A DNA stretch of 64,000 nt from an uncultured Bacteroidota bacterium (GCA_937928385.1 CALEZD010000012.1:11342-75341); one strand, 5' to 3'. Shown: positions 16,607 through 25,933, numbered from the stretch's first letter. A program made the numbers and translations. The notes: generated by a model not told the origin, from the letters alone.

Positions 16607-18277
16607 ATGAGCAAAACTCTTACAGCTATCCTCATTTTTACGCTTCTTTATTCCGAAAAATCTGTTGCTCAAGCTCCTTTTAAAACTTTAGAGCCAATAG
16701 ATATTGGTAATATAAATATGTCTATTGCCGTACATGGCGATTGGGGTTGGGATGCTGATACCGGCGCCGCAAAATGCGAATTCCCAAAAGGAAGTGGCAT
16801 ACACTTATCCAATGCCACTACAGTCTGGATGGGCGGGTACGACCAACAAAACCAACTGCATGTTTCGGCGCAAACATACAGGCAATCAGGTAACGATTTC
16901 TGGCCCGGCCCGCTGGACAATAACGGCAACCTGAACCTGGCTACCAGTACGCAGTGGGCGCGTATATGGAAGGTCAATTTTATAGAGATAGGCAAACATA
17001 TCAATACCACCGGCCGAACGGTGAATAACACACCACAGACTATACTGGAATGGCCGGCTAAGGGTAACCCTTATGCCAGAGGCAACAATGGCGCGCCACT
17101 TACCATTACCACCGATATGGCACCGTTTGTTGATGTAAACAGCGACGGAAATTATGACCCCCTGGCAGGAGATTACCCGGACATTAAAGGCGACCAGATG
17201 CTCTGGTGGGTATTCAGCGACAACGGCCCTACACATGATAATACACAATCACAACCACTGCATGTGGAGGTACATGCAAAGGCGTATGCTTATGCACGCG
17301 GCAGCCTACTGGACAACGTCGTGTATTTTGAAATGGATATCCATAACAAGTCTTTTTGGGATTATTCCGCGTTCAGGCTGGCTATAAGTGCAGATATGGA
17401 TTTAGGTTACGTCTTTGATGACTATATAGGCTTCGACTCGGCACGCCGGTTGGGGTATGTTTACAATGGCAATACCATTGATGGCATGGGCCAGCCCGGT
17501 GCATATGGCAACACCCCGCCCATTGCCGGGTACACTTTCCTGAAAATGCCGGGCGATAATGGCACAAACTATGTGCCCACAGGCAGCTTCATGACTTTTA
17601 ACAATGACGGGTCTGTAATGGGCAACCCGCAAAACGCAGCAGAATATTATAATTACATGACTTCCCGCTTCCGGGATGGTATGAACCTGAACAATGATTT
17701 TGCAGGTAAAGGCGTTCTTTCTTCAGGCCGGGGCACAGGCCCGCAAACCAACTACATATATACCGGCGACCCCGCTGATACCAATACATGGTCGGAATGT
17801 AACTGCTACAATCCTCCCGGCGACAGGCGCTTTGTATTATCAACAGGTGATATTAGTATCAATCAAAACACTAAAGTAAGTATTGCTTATGCTTTAGTCA
17901 CTACCAACAGGGGAAGTAATAATGCATGCCCCGGCGTTGGTATTACCGGGATTAAAGATGTAACGGATACCGCATGGAAATATTTTCTCAACCCGCCTGC
18001 TACCAGGTTGTCGGTACAGGATGTGGCGAAGCATAAAATATTACAACTTCATCCTAACCCTGCTAATGATAAACTGCATATCAGTATAGCGGGTGCATCA
18101 ATGGGTACTGATGTTACCCTTTCAGTGTACGACATTACAGGTAGGAAAATGAATGTCAGCTATACTAATAAAGGTGATAAATTGGATGCTGATGTTTCAG
18201 CCCTGGTGCCCGGCGTGTATAGCATCCGGCTGAATAATGGAGACAGGAACAGCACAGCAGTATTTGTAAAGGAATAA
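16607..18277 (+). CDS. Secreted protein with T9SS type A sorting domain
   Basis: The protein has 556 residues from the ATG at 16607, which starts a normal signal peptide (ending near SVAQA); the frame from 16544 adds a non-signal stretch and runs through the inverted repeat. The main body has acidic Asp/Asn-rich loops such as DVNSDGNYDPLAGDYPD, which look like calcium-binding repeats. The last 80 residues form the sorting domain: LHPNPANDKLHISI, VYDITGRK and LVPGVYSIRL. It is exported to the periplasm and then to the surface by type IX secretion (known for the domain). The enzymatic role, if any, is unknown. It is convergent with the LptF/G gene with one base between stops. Confidence 0.85.
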   Translation: MSKTLTAILIFTLLYSEKSVAQAPFKTLEPIDIGNINMSIAVHGDWGWDADTGAAKCEFPKGSGIHLSNATTVWMGGYDQQNQLHVSAQTYRQSGNDFWPGPLDNNGNLNLATSTQWARIWKVNFIEIGKHINTTGRTVNNTPQTILEWPAKGNPYARGNNGAPLTITTDMAPFVDVNSDGNYDPLAGDYPDIKGDQMLWWVFSDNGPTHDNTQSQPLHVEVHAKAYAYARGSLLDNVVYFEMDIHNKSFWDYSAFRLAISADMDLGYVFDDYIGFDSARRLGYVYNGNTIDGMGQPGAYGNTPPIAGYTFLKMPGDNGTNYVPTGSFMTFNNDGSVMGNPQNAAEYYNYMTSRFRDGMNLNNDFAGKGVLSSGRGTGPQTNYIYTGDPADTNTWSECNCYNPPGDRRFVLSTGDISINQNTKVSIAYALVTTNRGSNNACPGVGITGIKDVTDTAWKYFLNPPATRLSVQDVAKHKILQLHPNPANDKLHISIAGASMGTDVTLSVYDITGRKMNVSYTNKGDKLDADVSALVPGVYSIRLNNGDRNSTAVFVKE

Positions 18278-18278
18278 A

Positions 18279-19352
18279 CTACTTTACCTGCCTGTAGAAT
18301 AAATATCCTGCAAGTACGCCGAAGATAATATTAGGTATCCATACGGCCAGCAGGGGGTCCAGCCCGGCTTTGGTGGCAAACGTATTGGTCAGTTGCATGG
18401 CCATGATGTACATAGCGCTGATGATGATGCCCACTGCCAGGTGCAGCCCGCTGCCGCCCCTTACCTTCCGGCTGGCTATCGATGCCCCGATGATGGTCAG
18501 TATCAATCCCGCAAAGGGTTGTGCAGTACGCCTGTATTTTTCTACATAGAAAAAGTTAAGCGTTTCCCTGCCCCTCAGTTTCTCGCGTGCTATGTATTTA
18601 TTTAGTTCAGGAGTAGTGAGTGCGTCTTTTATAGCTTCATCTTCTTCCAGGTCGTGCGGGGTAAAGGGGTATTTCCTTTCCATCTCGGCTGTCTGTGTAA
18701 AGGTTTCTTCCAGGCTGTCGTTGGTACGTATTTTTACCCCGTATAGCTTCCATGTTTTACTTACAGAGTCGTAGCTCACCCTGTCAGCCATCAGCTTTTC
18801 TTTTATGTGTGTACCCTCAATGGTTTCTGCCGTAAAGCGGTAGCCGAAGTTGGAAGTATAGTCATAGTTCTGAATATAGACATACAGGTTCTCGCGCAGG
18901 CGCAGGTGTACATTCTTGTCAGACGATTGTGCGGTATAGTGCAGGTATTTATCTTCAAAGGCAATACGTTTCTTGTTGGCGCTGGGCACTATATAATGAT
19001 TGGCTATTAGTGAGCCCAGGCAGAGCAACCCTCCCGCTATCATATAGGGGCGCAGCAGCCGCTGAAAAGACACTCCCGATGCCAGCACGGCTATTATTTC
19101 AGACTTATATGCCAGCTTCGAAGTGAAGAATATGGTAGCGATAAAGATGAACAACGGAAACAGCAATGCCGTGATATGCGGAATAAAGTTGCTGAAGTAC
19201 CGGAGTATATCCCCCGTAGGCACACTCTTTTTTACAAACTCCTCTACCTTTTCCGAGTAGTCTATTACGCAGGCTATTATAGCCAGTATCATGATAGCGT
19301 AGAAAAACGTACCCAGGAATTTTTTTATGATATAGAGGTCTAATTTCTTCAT
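18279..19352 (-). CDS. LptF/LptG-family (YjgP/YjgQ) permease
   Basis: This is an inner-membrane permease subunit of the LPS transport system, 357 residues. The start MKKLDLYIIKKFLGTFF is typical. Three N-terminal spans, a periplasmic beta-jellyroll part (about 130-260) and three C-terminal spans follow. Together with LptB (encoded at 40214) it would drive LPS from the inner membrane. Bacteroidota usually have several such paralogues, so I cannot choose between LptF and LptG. It follows tgt by seven bases and is probably co-transcribed. Confidence 0.9.
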   Translation of the reverse strand: MKKLDLYIIKKFLGTFFYAIMILAIIACVIDYSEKVEEFVKKSVPTGDILRYFSNFIPHITALLFPLFIFIATIFFTSKLAYKSEIIAVLASGVSFQRLLRPYMIAGGLLCLGSLIANHYIVPSANKKRIAFEDKYLHYTAQSSDKNVHLRLRENLYVYIQNYDYTSNFGYRFTAETIEGTHIKEKLMADRVSYDSVSKTWKLYGVKIRTNDSLEETFTQTAEMERKYPFTPHDLEEDEAIKDALTTPELNKYIAREKLRGRETLNFFYVEKYRRTAQPFAGLILTIIGASIASRKVRGGSGLHLAVGIIISAMYIMAMQLTNTFATKAGLDPLLAVWIPNIIFGVLAGYLFYRQVK

Positions 19353-19359
19353 CCTTGCT

Positions 19360-20490
19360 TTACAACCTTTGCTTTAATACGGGTACCATTTCTTTTTTCC
19401 AGCTGTTGAAATCGCCCTGTAAAATATGGTGGCGCGCCTGCTTTACCAAATGCAGGTAAAAAGCCAGGTTGTGAATACTGGCTATCTGCATCCCCAGTAT
19501 CTCGTTGGCTACAAACAGGTGGCGCAGGTATGCTTTGCTGTAAAAGTTGCTGGTAGGGCAGTCTATGGTTTCATCTATCGGGCTGAAATCATTAGCCCAT
19601 CTTTTGTTCTTGATATTGATAACGCCGTTGCCGGTAAACAACATGCCGTTGCGCCCGTTGCGGGTGGGCATCACGCAGTCAAACATGTCTATGCCCAGAG
19701 ATATATTTTCCAGTATGTTCCAGGGGTTGCCTACACCCATCAGGTAGCGGGGCTTGTCTGCAGGCAGGTGTTCGCAGCAGAGCGCGCTCATTTCGTACAT
19801 CATTTCTTCAGGCTCGCCTACGCTCAGTCCGCCTATGGCGTTGCCATCACATTCCATCGAGGCAATAAACTCTGAAGATGCCACACGCAGGTCTTTATAC
19901 GTACTGCCTTGTATGATGGGGAACAGCGTTTGCTCATACCCGTATTTAGGCTCCGTTTCACTCATACGCTGTACACATCGTGCCAGCCAGCGGTGGGTCA
20001 GCTCCATCGACTTTTTGGCATAGTCATATTCGCTGGGGTAGGGCGGGCATTCGTCAAAAGCCATGATGATATCTGCGCCAATGCTGCGCTGTATATCTAT
20101 CACATTCTCCGGGGTGAATAAGTGCCTCGAGCCGTCTATATGCGATTGAAACAAAGCACCTTCTTCTTTCAGCTTGCGGTTGTTAGCCAGCGAAAAGACC
20201 TGGTAGCCGCCGCTGTCGGTCAGTATAGGCCTGTCCCATCCATTGAACTTGTGCAACCCGCCTGCTTGCTCCAGTATCTCTATACCCGGGCGCAGGTACA
20301 GGTGGTAGGTGTTGCCGAGTATTATTTCGGCTTGTACCTCGTCTTTCAGTTGTTGCTGTGTTACTGCCTTTACGCTGCCTATGGTGCCCACGGGCATAAA
20401 GATGGGTGTTTCAATATCGCCGTGCGCGGTACTGATGATACCCGCCCTGGCCGATGAGTGTGCGTCTGTTGCTGATAGTGTAAATTCCAT
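19360..20490 (-). CDS. tgt: tRNA-guanine transglycosylase with degraded zinc site
   Basis: The enzyme swaps G34 for preQ1 in GUN-anticodon tRNAs, 376 residues. TDSGGYQVFSL gives the general-base Asp92; GGLSVGE and the nucleophile Asp271 in FDCVMPTRNGR are intact. The zinc site is not: the E. coli pattern CxCxxC ... H aligns with Ile309, Cys311, Ser314 and His340, so two of three cysteines are missing while the His and spacing are kept. The flanking YSKAYLRHLF is conserved. The enzyme is probably active but zinc-free or differently stabilised. It lies directly upstream of the LptF/G gene. Confidence 0.94.
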   Translation of the reverse strand: MEFTLSATDAHSSARAGIISTAHGDIETPIFMPVGTIGSVKAVTQQQLKDEVQAEIILGNTYHLYLRPGIEILEQAGGLHKFNGWDRPILTDSGGYQVFSLANNRKLKEEGALFQSHIDGSRHLFTPENVIDIQRSIGADIIMAFDECPPYPSEYDYAKKSMELTHRWLARCVQRMSETEPKYGYEQTLFPIIQGSTYKDLRVASSEFIASMECDGNAIGGLSVGEPEEMMYEMSALCCEHLPADKPRYLMGVGNPWNILENISLGIDMFDCVMPTRNGRNGMLFTGNGVINIKNKRWANDFSPIDETIDCPTSNFYSKAYLRHLFVANEILGMQIASIHNLAFYLHLVKQARHHILQGDFNSWKKEMVPVLKQRL

Positions 20491-20560
20491 TATTGCCCCG
20501 CCAAAAGTCCGCTTTCTTATTTGAATGCCTTGTTAAAACTATTATTTGTTTCTTTGCTGT

Positions 20561-21688
20561 ATGATCACCAATGCTGTATTCATACTGTTTCTGCTCTGCA
20601 TAGCTATACAGCTGGGTTTCGTGCTATACTTCTTTGTGCATATTTTTTCGCTTTCGCAAAAAAAAGCGGATTATACACCATCCAAACCGGTTTCGGTTAT
20701 CATCTGCGCGCACAACGAAGCCGCCAACCTGCGGCACAACCTGCCGGCCGTGCTGGCGCAAAGATACACGAATGGCGCTGGTAATACACTGTTTGAGGTA
20801 ATAGTGGTGAACGATGCGTCTACCGACGATACTGAAGAGCTGCTGCATGCCATGCAGAACCTGCATAGCAACCTGCAGATAGTGACGATACCCCCCGATA
20901 CCCCCCGAAAGTATCCCGGCAAAAAACACGCACTCAACGAGGCCCATGCCATAGCCCGGCATGATATACTGGTGATGACCGATGCCGATTGTATGCCCGC
21001 CAGCGCGCTCTGGCTGCATTATATGGTACAGCCATTTCACGAGGGGAAAGAAATAGTAACAGGATACGGGCAGTACAAAACGGAACTGTCAGTACTCAAT
21101 TCATTTATACGTTGGGAAACGGCACATGCCTTTATGCAGTTCAGCTCTTACGCCCGTGCGGGCAGGCCCTATATGGCCGTAGGGCGCAACCTGGCATGTA
21201 CACGGGCCGCCTTCCTCAAGGCACAGGCCTCGCCGCAGTGGGACAAGCTGCCCTCAGGCGACGACGACTTGCTGATGCAGGCGGCAGGCGGCAAGCACAA
21301 TGTGGCTGTAGTATCGCATCCCGCGGCTTTCACCATCACAGAGGCCAAGAGCAACTGGGGCGAATACGCCCGGCAGAAACAAAGGCACCTCTCTACAGGT
21401 AAATACTACCGTTGGCTGGTGAAGATGCTGCTGGCCAATTACGGTTTTTCTCATGCCCTGGCATGGCTCAGTTTTTTCATACTGTTGTTTACCCCCCACT
21501 GGGGCGAGGCGCTGGGTATTATGGCTTTTCGCAGTGTGATATACTGGACGGTATGGCAGCGCACGGCATGCATACTGGACGAGCGACGCCTGATAAGATT
21601 TTTTCCTTTGTTCGATTTTGGCTGGCTGGTATATAACTTTGCCTTTTTGCCATACATACTCTGGAAAAATAAACAGCAGTGGACATAA
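20561..21688 (+). CDS. Membrane glycosyltransferase, family 2
   Basis: The protein has 375 residues from the ATG at 20561 (an ATG at 20546 is also in frame). An N-terminal span is followed by a GT-A domain: VSVIICAHNEAANL, VVNDASTDDT, the DxD-type MTDADCMP, the acceptor motif SGDDDLL, and QKQRHLS in place of QxxRW. Two or three C-terminal spans follow. It resembles processive or lipid-linked family 2 transferases. The sugar and acceptor are not shown. Its stop overlaps the rsmG start by 10 bases, so the two genes are translationally coupled. Confidence 0.88.
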   Translation: MITNAVFILFLLCIAIQLGFVLYFFVHIFSLSQKKADYTPSKPVSVIICAHNEAANLRHNLPAVLAQRYTNGAGNTLFEVIVVNDASTDDTEELLHAMQNLHSNLQIVTIPPDTPRKYPGKKHALNEAHAIARHDILVMTDADCMPASALWLHYMVQPFHEGKEIVTGYGQYKTELSVLNSFIRWETAHAFMQFSSYARAGRPYMAVGRNLACTRAAFLKAQASPQWDKLPSGDDDLLMQAAGGKHNVAVVSHPAAFTITEAKSNWGEYARQKQRHLSTGKYYRWLVKMLLANYGFSHALAWLSFFILLFTPHWGEALGIMAFRSVIYWTVWQRTACILDERRLIRFFPLFDFGWLVYNFAFLPYILWKNKQQWT

Positions 21689-22308
21689 TCCTCAAATACT
21701 TCGGCGACTTTACCCCAAAACAGGAAGAACAGTTCAGGGCCCTCGATGGCCTCTATCGCGACTGGAATGAGAAAATCAACCTCATTTCCCGCAAGGATAT
21801 TGACGCCCTTTATGAGAAACACGTACTGCACTCACTAGCTATAGCCGTGCTCTGCAATTTCCATTCAGGCGCGCGTGTTATAGACATAGGCACAGGCGGC
21901 GGTTTCCCCGGCATTCCGCTGGCTATATTCTTCCCCGATGTAGAATTTCTGCTGGTAGACAGCATAGGCAAAAAGATAAAAGTGGTGAATGCCGTGGCAG
22001 AAGCCATAGGGCTGAACAATGTGACCGCTATACACAGCCGCGTAGAGGATATTAAGAACAGGAAATTCGACTTTGCCGTATCGCGCGCTGTAGCCCCCCT
22101 GGGCGACCTGTGGCGTTGGGTATCACCCGCATTGGTGCCGGGCAAGAAGTCTGACGAACTACACAACGGGCTTATCTGCCTCAAGGGTGGCGACCTGCAA
22201 AAAGAGATAGAGGAATCAGGGCTCGAAGCCGAAGCATGGAACGTACACGATATTTTTGAAGAACCCTTCTTCGAAGAGAAGTACGTTATCTACGTGCCTA
22301 AGCAGTAG
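21679..22308 (+). CDS. rsmG: 16S rRNA (guanine527-N7)-methyltransferase
   Basis: RsmG methylates G527 of 16S rRNA. The protein has 209 residues and starts with GTG inside the end of the glycosyltransferase gene. The signature EKHVLHSLAI, the SAM motif VIDIGTGGGFPGIPLA and the VSRAVAPL segment are conserved. It ends 11 bases inside the convergent DUF3817 gene. Loss of rsmG in other bacteria gives low-level streptomycin resistance (established knowledge). Confidence 0.95.
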   Translation: MDIILKYFGDFTPKQEEQFRALDGLYRDWNEKINLISRKDIDALYEKHVLHSLAIAVLCNFHSGARVIDIGTGGGFPGIPLAIFFPDVEFLLVDSIGKKIKVVNAVAEAIGLNNVTAIHSRVEDIKNRKFDFAVSRAVAPLGDLWRWVSPALVPGKKSDELHNGLICLKGGDLQKEIEESGLEAEAWNVHDIFEEPFFEEKYVIYVPKQ

Positions 22309-22600
22309 GCTTTTCTTCCTCCTTCAGTTTCTTGTCTACTACAAATGGTGCAAAGGGCAGCAGCGAAGCCGCGAATACCATTGCCGCCTTGCCAAAGCTC
22401 CAGCGATAACTCTGCCAGCACTGCACCAACAGCAGTGCGTATAGTACGAACAATATACCATGCGCCCAGCCTGTATATTTCACAGCCTCCGGTATATCGC
22501 CCATATACTTTAGCGGCATAGCTATAAACAACAGCAACAGGTAAGAAATCCCCTCCAGCACCGCCACCTGGCGAAAACGCTTCAACAGTTGATAATTCAT
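22298..22600 (-). CDS. DUF3817 small membrane protein
   Basis: The protein has 100 residues with three membrane spans. FRQVAVLEGISYLLLLFIAMPLKY and then WAHGILFVLYALL are the typical DUF3817 core. The family function is unknown; similar domains occur in MFS-linked and stand-alone membrane proteins. The promoter element TATCTTTG ends only five bases before the ATG, so the message is probably leaderless. Confidence 0.88.
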   Translation of the reverse strand: MNYQLLKRFRQVAVLEGISYLLLLFIAMPLKYMGDIPEAVKYTGWAHGILFVLYALLLVQCWQSYRWSFGKAAMVFAASLLPFAPFVVDKKLKEEEKPTA

Positions 22601-22605
22601 GGTTG

Positions 22606-22613
22606 CAAAGATA
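22606..22613 (-). promoter_or_regulatory. DUF3817 gene promoter -7 element
   Basis: TATCTTTG on the minus strand lies directly before the ATG at 22600, which predicts a leaderless message. Confidence 0.55.
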
Positions 22614-22689
22614 GGGGTTTAGCAAATCATGAGATTTGCCTCCTATGCGACGTAGTCGGAGACTACGCCGAACATAAATATTTGCTCCT

Positions 22690-22742
22690 CACTGGTCTGA
22701 GCATCCCGCTCAGACCTAAGATAAAACAAGCGTCACGCTTGC
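22690..22742. repeat. Dispersed repeat R2, copy a (53 bp)
   Basis: The element has a perfect stem GGTCTGAGC/GCTCAGACC around ATCCC, a short linker, and a palindrome CAAGCGTCACGCTTG. A second 53-bp copy lies at 23380. The rest of the gap between the flanking genes holds a further hairpin-like GTAGTCGGAGACTAC near 22650. Confidence 0.8.
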
Positions 22743-22755
22743 GGATGCAGGGCAT

Positions 22756-23259
22756 TTAATACTTATTAATCCACTTTTGCGTATCTACTGGCAATGTAGA
22801 CATGCTCTCTGTAAGCATACCAATAATAACCGGGAAGTGTGTATCCTCAGGGGCCAGGTAATCCTTGTGTACCACTACTTTGTTAATTTCAACCGGTTGT
22901 GCTTCGTCAATATGCTTGATTTGGCTTATTTCCTTTCCACTGTTGAACAATTTGTATGTAGCACTATTCTGAGAGGCAAAAACCTTGATATTATCGCTTT
23001 CATCAAGGCTTGATATTTCAGGCACCAGCACATTCACTGTATCTTCAGGTTTATTGACGTTGACAGCTATTAAGTGATACAAATATTCACGGTCTTCATT
23101 ACTGTTCGGCCCGCCTGAGCTGAATATGACCCGGATGGTGTCGCCATCTTTCAACGCAGTTGTATCAATCTTATACTGCGACAGGCTACGGTATTCGAAA
23201 TTAGAACTGCAGCCGCACATGCAGTATAACGCTAAAAATGCAAGGAGAGACTTGTTCAT
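22756..23259 (-). CDS. Lipoprotein of unknown function
   Basis: The protein has 167 residues from the ATG at 23259, which starts a signal peptide with lipobox YCMCGC followed by SSN. The longer frame from 23352 adds a Tyr/Cys-rich stretch and was not used. The mature part is a single small beta-rich domain with DGDTIRVIFSSGGPNSNED and a C-terminal VDTQKWINKY. I do not recognise the family. The gene is flanked on both sides by copies of the same 53-bp repeat, which may mark it as an inserted unit. Confidence 0.65.
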   Translation of the reverse strand: MNKSLLAFLALYCMCGCSSNFEYRSLSQYKIDTTALKDGDTIRVIFSSGGPNSNEDREYLYHLIAVNVNKPEDTVNVLVPEISSLDESDNIKVFASQNSATYKLFNSGKEISQIKHIDEAQPVEINKVVVHKDYLAPEDTHFPVIIGMLTESMSTLPVDTQKWINKY

Positions 23260-23379
23260 GCAAGTAAGATATTGAATATTTGTCAGTCCGCACACTACAC
23301 TGAACGGCACTTTCCCTATTTGCCAATAACTATATTGGCAATAATATTTCATAATAGTTTTATTGGCAAGTTCTTATCC

Positions 23380-23432
23380 CACTGGTCTGAGCATCCCGCT
23401 TCTAGCCAAGATAAAACAAGCGTCACGCTTGC
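23380..23432. repeat. Dispersed repeat R2, copy b (53 bp)
   Basis: It is the same as copy a except that the right arm of the first stem has changed (GCTTCTAGCC), which breaks that pairing; the CAAGCGTCACGCTTG palindrome is unchanged. Confidence 0.8.
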
Positions 23433-23570
23433 AAACATAAACTTGTCAATTATAACAATTTTACGTAAAATTACATTTAATAAACGTTACCTCATAAGGT
23501 CGTAAACCAAGCTCTTTGACATGAAAACACAACACGCATTGCTGCACAAAAAATGTGTCAGTTTGTTACG

Positions 23571-23711
23571 TTTTGTTACACCTCGGAACATCTGTCCCCC
23601 GCTGCCTGTCCCGACCGTTTCGGGAGCGGGTGTCCGCTTGCGGACGGGGGTGGGACACTCGCGCTGAGAAGTTTCGCAAAATATCAGGCGCTTTGTTACA
23701 CTAGGGAACAT
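23571..23711. repeat. Paired direct repeats around nested hairpins
   Basis: TTTGTTACAC followed by GGAACAT occurs at 23572-23591 and again at 23692-23711. Between them lie CCCGA/TCGGG (23610-23624), GTCCGC/GCGGAC (23632-23645) and outer TGTCCC/GGGACA arms. No coding frame is convincing anywhere in 23260-23974; the block looks like a small non-coding repeat or a decayed element. Confidence 0.55.
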
Positions 23712-23959
23712 TCCGCACAATCCCGGAACAAAATAGAACCCTGGCAATCAGTGAGTTAATCTCAAATTGCTGCCGGTTTCAACTTTTTCATTTTCCAGGA
23801 ATCATTTGGGAACAAAATAATGGATAATTAGTCTCCCCTTTGGGGGATAGGGGGAAACCTCGCACAGGACAAAAAAAGATACAGAATAGCCTGCCCCCCA
23901 CGGCGGGGAAACAATAAGTATCAGTTTTAGGCTTTGCCCCTATAGCTAACTGGATTTCT

Positions 23960-23967
23960 TACTTTTG
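23960..23967 (+). promoter_or_regulatory. Promoter -7 element of the Nif3-like gene
   Basis: TACTTTTG lies 7 bp before the ATG; a TTTG at 23933-23936 may be the -33 box (23-nt spacing). The message would be nearly leaderless. Confidence 0.55.
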
Positions 23968-23974
23968 ACACACT

Positions 23975-25072
23975 ATGCAGGTACAAGACATAATACAAGC
24001 CATAGAAGCTTACGCACCCCCCGCCTACCAGGAGGGCTACGACAACAGCGGGCTGCAGGTAGGCAATCCACAGGCTGAGGTAAAGACGGTACTCATCAGC
24101 CTGGACGTGACAGAAGCAGTACTGGACGAAGCCATGCAACGTGGTGCTAATATGATAGTAGCCCACCACCCCCTGCTCTTCAGCGGGCTGAAACAGATAA
24201 GCGGGCGCAACTATATAGAGCGTATAGTGATGAAAGCCATCAAAAACGACATCAGTATATACGCCTGCCATACCAACCTGGATAATGTACGCAACGGGGT
24301 GAATGCCAAGATATGTGAGAAACTGGGCTTGCAAAACATAGCCATACTGGCACCTATGGCCGACAGTCTGTACAAGTTGTACACTTATGCACCTTTGGAC
24401 GTTGCGGCAACTGTCCGCGATGCTATGTTTGCAGCAGGCGCGGGGCAGATTGGCAGGTACTCTGAATGTAGCTTCAATACCCCCGGCACGGGCACATTCC
24501 GTCCGGGCGAGGGCACCAATCCCGCTATAGGGCAATCGGGTGGACCGCGCGAAGAGGTGAACGAGGTGAAAATTGAGGTACTGGTGGACAAAGGCAGGCG
24601 CTCACAGGTGCTTAAAGCCTTATTTGACGCACACCCTTACGAGGAGGTGGCTTACGAAATAGTGGCCATCACCAATGCCAACCAGGATCTGGGTGCAGGT
24701 ATGGTGGGGGAGTTGGCAGAACCCATGGATGAAACCGCCTTCCTGCATCATATTAAGAATAATATGAAAGCGGAATGTATCCGGCATACGCCCTTATTGG
24801 GCCGCAGGGTCAGTAAAGTGGCTGTCTGTGGCGGCTCAGGCAGCTTTTTGCTGAAGGATGCCATCCGCGCCGGGGCCGGCTTTTTCATCACCGCCGACTT
24901 TAAATACCACCAGTTTTTTGATGCAGAGGGGAAGATTGTGATAGCTGATATAGGCCACTACGAAAGTGAGCAATTTACTTCGGAAATATTCCTGGATATT
25001 ATTAATAGAAAATTTCCTAATTTTGCCACTCTTTTATCCAATTTATCAACAAATCCGGTAAATTATTTTTAA
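23975..25072 (+). CDS. Nif3-like dinuclear metal centre protein
   Basis: The protein has 365 residues, the long form with an inserted domain. The N-terminal half has the family motifs YDNSGLQVG, the metal-binding AHHPLLF and YACHTNLD; the C-terminal half has GGSGSF, ITADFKYHQFF and the metal-binding IGHYESEQ. The central segment (about 130-240) with DAHPYEEVAYEI is the PII/CutA-like insertion of hexameric Nif3 proteins. The biochemical role is not settled for the family; YqfO/YbgI-type proteins have been called GTP cyclohydrolase I type 2. It is followed after 8 bp by a zinc-ribbon gene, a common pairing. Confidence 0.93.
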   Translation: MQVQDIIQAIEAYAPPAYQEGYDNSGLQVGNPQAEVKTVLISLDVTEAVLDEAMQRGANMIVAHHPLLFSGLKQISGRNYIERIVMKAIKNDISIYACHTNLDNVRNGVNAKICEKLGLQNIAILAPMADSLYKLYTYAPLDVAATVRDAMFAAGAGQIGRYSECSFNTPGTGTFRPGEGTNPAIGQSGGPREEVNEVKIEVLVDKGRRSQVLKALFDAHPYEEVAYEIVAITNANQDLGAGMVGELAEPMDETAFLHHIKNNMKAECIRHTPLLGRRVSKVAVCGGSGSFLLKDAIRAGAGFFITADFKYHQFFDAEGKIVIADIGHYESEQFTSEIFLDIINRKFPNFATLLSNLSTNPVNYF

Positions 25073-25080
25073 AATAATAT

Positions 25081-25842
25081 ATGGCAAAAGTTAAAGAATT
25101 CTCGGTTGAGGAAAAGCTGATAGCAGTCCTTACTTTGCAGAAGATTGATTCTAAAATAGATGAAATCAAAACCTTACAGGGCGAACTGCCTATGGAGGTA
25201 AAAGACCTGGAAGACGAGATTGAAGGCCTGCAAACACGTATCAATAACATTGACGCAGAAATCGATAGCATCAACAGTTTTGTAAAGCAGAAGACCGACG
25301 CTAAAAAAGAAGCCCAGGAGCTGATAAAAAAATACGAGAAGCAGCAGGAGAATGTAAAGAACAGCCGTGAGTTTGAAGCCATCAACAAAGAGCTGGAGAT
25401 GCAGGAACTGGAAGTGAAGCTGAACGACAAGCATATAAAAGATGCCGGCTACGAACTGAAAGACCGTAACGCAGCTAAGGAATCTACCCAGGAAAAAATA
25501 AATGAAGTACAAGAACAGCTGAAGGAGAAGAAAGCAGAACTGGAAAAAATAATAGCTGAAACAGGCAAGGAAGAAAAAGTATTGATAGAGAAATCTGCTG
25601 AGGCGAAAGAAAAAGTGGACCCCCGCTTGCTTACCGCTTACGAGCGTATCCGCGGTAGCTACCACAATGGCCTGTCAGTAGTACCCATCGTGCGCGACTC
25701 ATGCGGTGGCTGTTTCAACATCATACCTCCTCAGCGCCAGTCAGAGATTCGCCAGCACAAGAAAATCATCGTGTGCGAGCATTGCGGCCGTGTATTGGTA
25801 GATGTTGACCTGCACGACAAAGTGAAAATAGACGGTAAGTAA
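25081..25842 (+). CDS. Coiled-coil zinc-ribbon protein (COG1579-like)
   Basis: The protein has 253 residues. Residues about 10-180 form a long coiled coil very rich in Glu and Lys; the C-terminal zinc ribbon has CGGC ... CEHC spacing (SCGGCFNI and IVCEHCGRVL). This is the C4-type family thought to bind nucleic acid; the exact role is not known. It lies 8 bp after the Nif3-like gene, so the two form an operon that ends at a strong terminator. Confidence 0.92.
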   Translation: MAKVKEFSVEEKLIAVLTLQKIDSKIDEIKTLQGELPMEVKDLEDEIEGLQTRINNIDAEIDSINSFVKQKTDAKKEAQELIKKYEKQQENVKNSREFEAINKELEMQELEVKLNDKHIKDAGYELKDRNAAKESTQEKINEVQEQLKEKKAELEKIIAETGKEEKVLIEKSAEAKEKVDPRLLTAYERIRGSYHNGLSVVPIVRDSCGGCFNIIPPQRQSEIRQHKKIIVCEHCGRVLVDVDLHDKVKIDGK

Positions 25843-25861
25843 TTACCCGGAATATATAGCT

Positions 25862-25898
25862 GAAGCCCGTCCGCAATATCCGGACGGGCTTCTTTTTT
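25862..25898 (+). terminator. Strong intrinsic terminator
   Basis: A 12-bp stem (GAAGCCCGTCCG and its complement) with a 7-nt loop is followed by six T. Confidence 0.92.
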
Positions 25899-25933
25899 AT
25901 TGATACCCTTTCCCTAATTTTATAGGATAATCC

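Noticed and set aside
23487..23747. Small frames in the 23260-23974 gap
   Set aside because: They cross hairpins and direct repeats and lack any domain.
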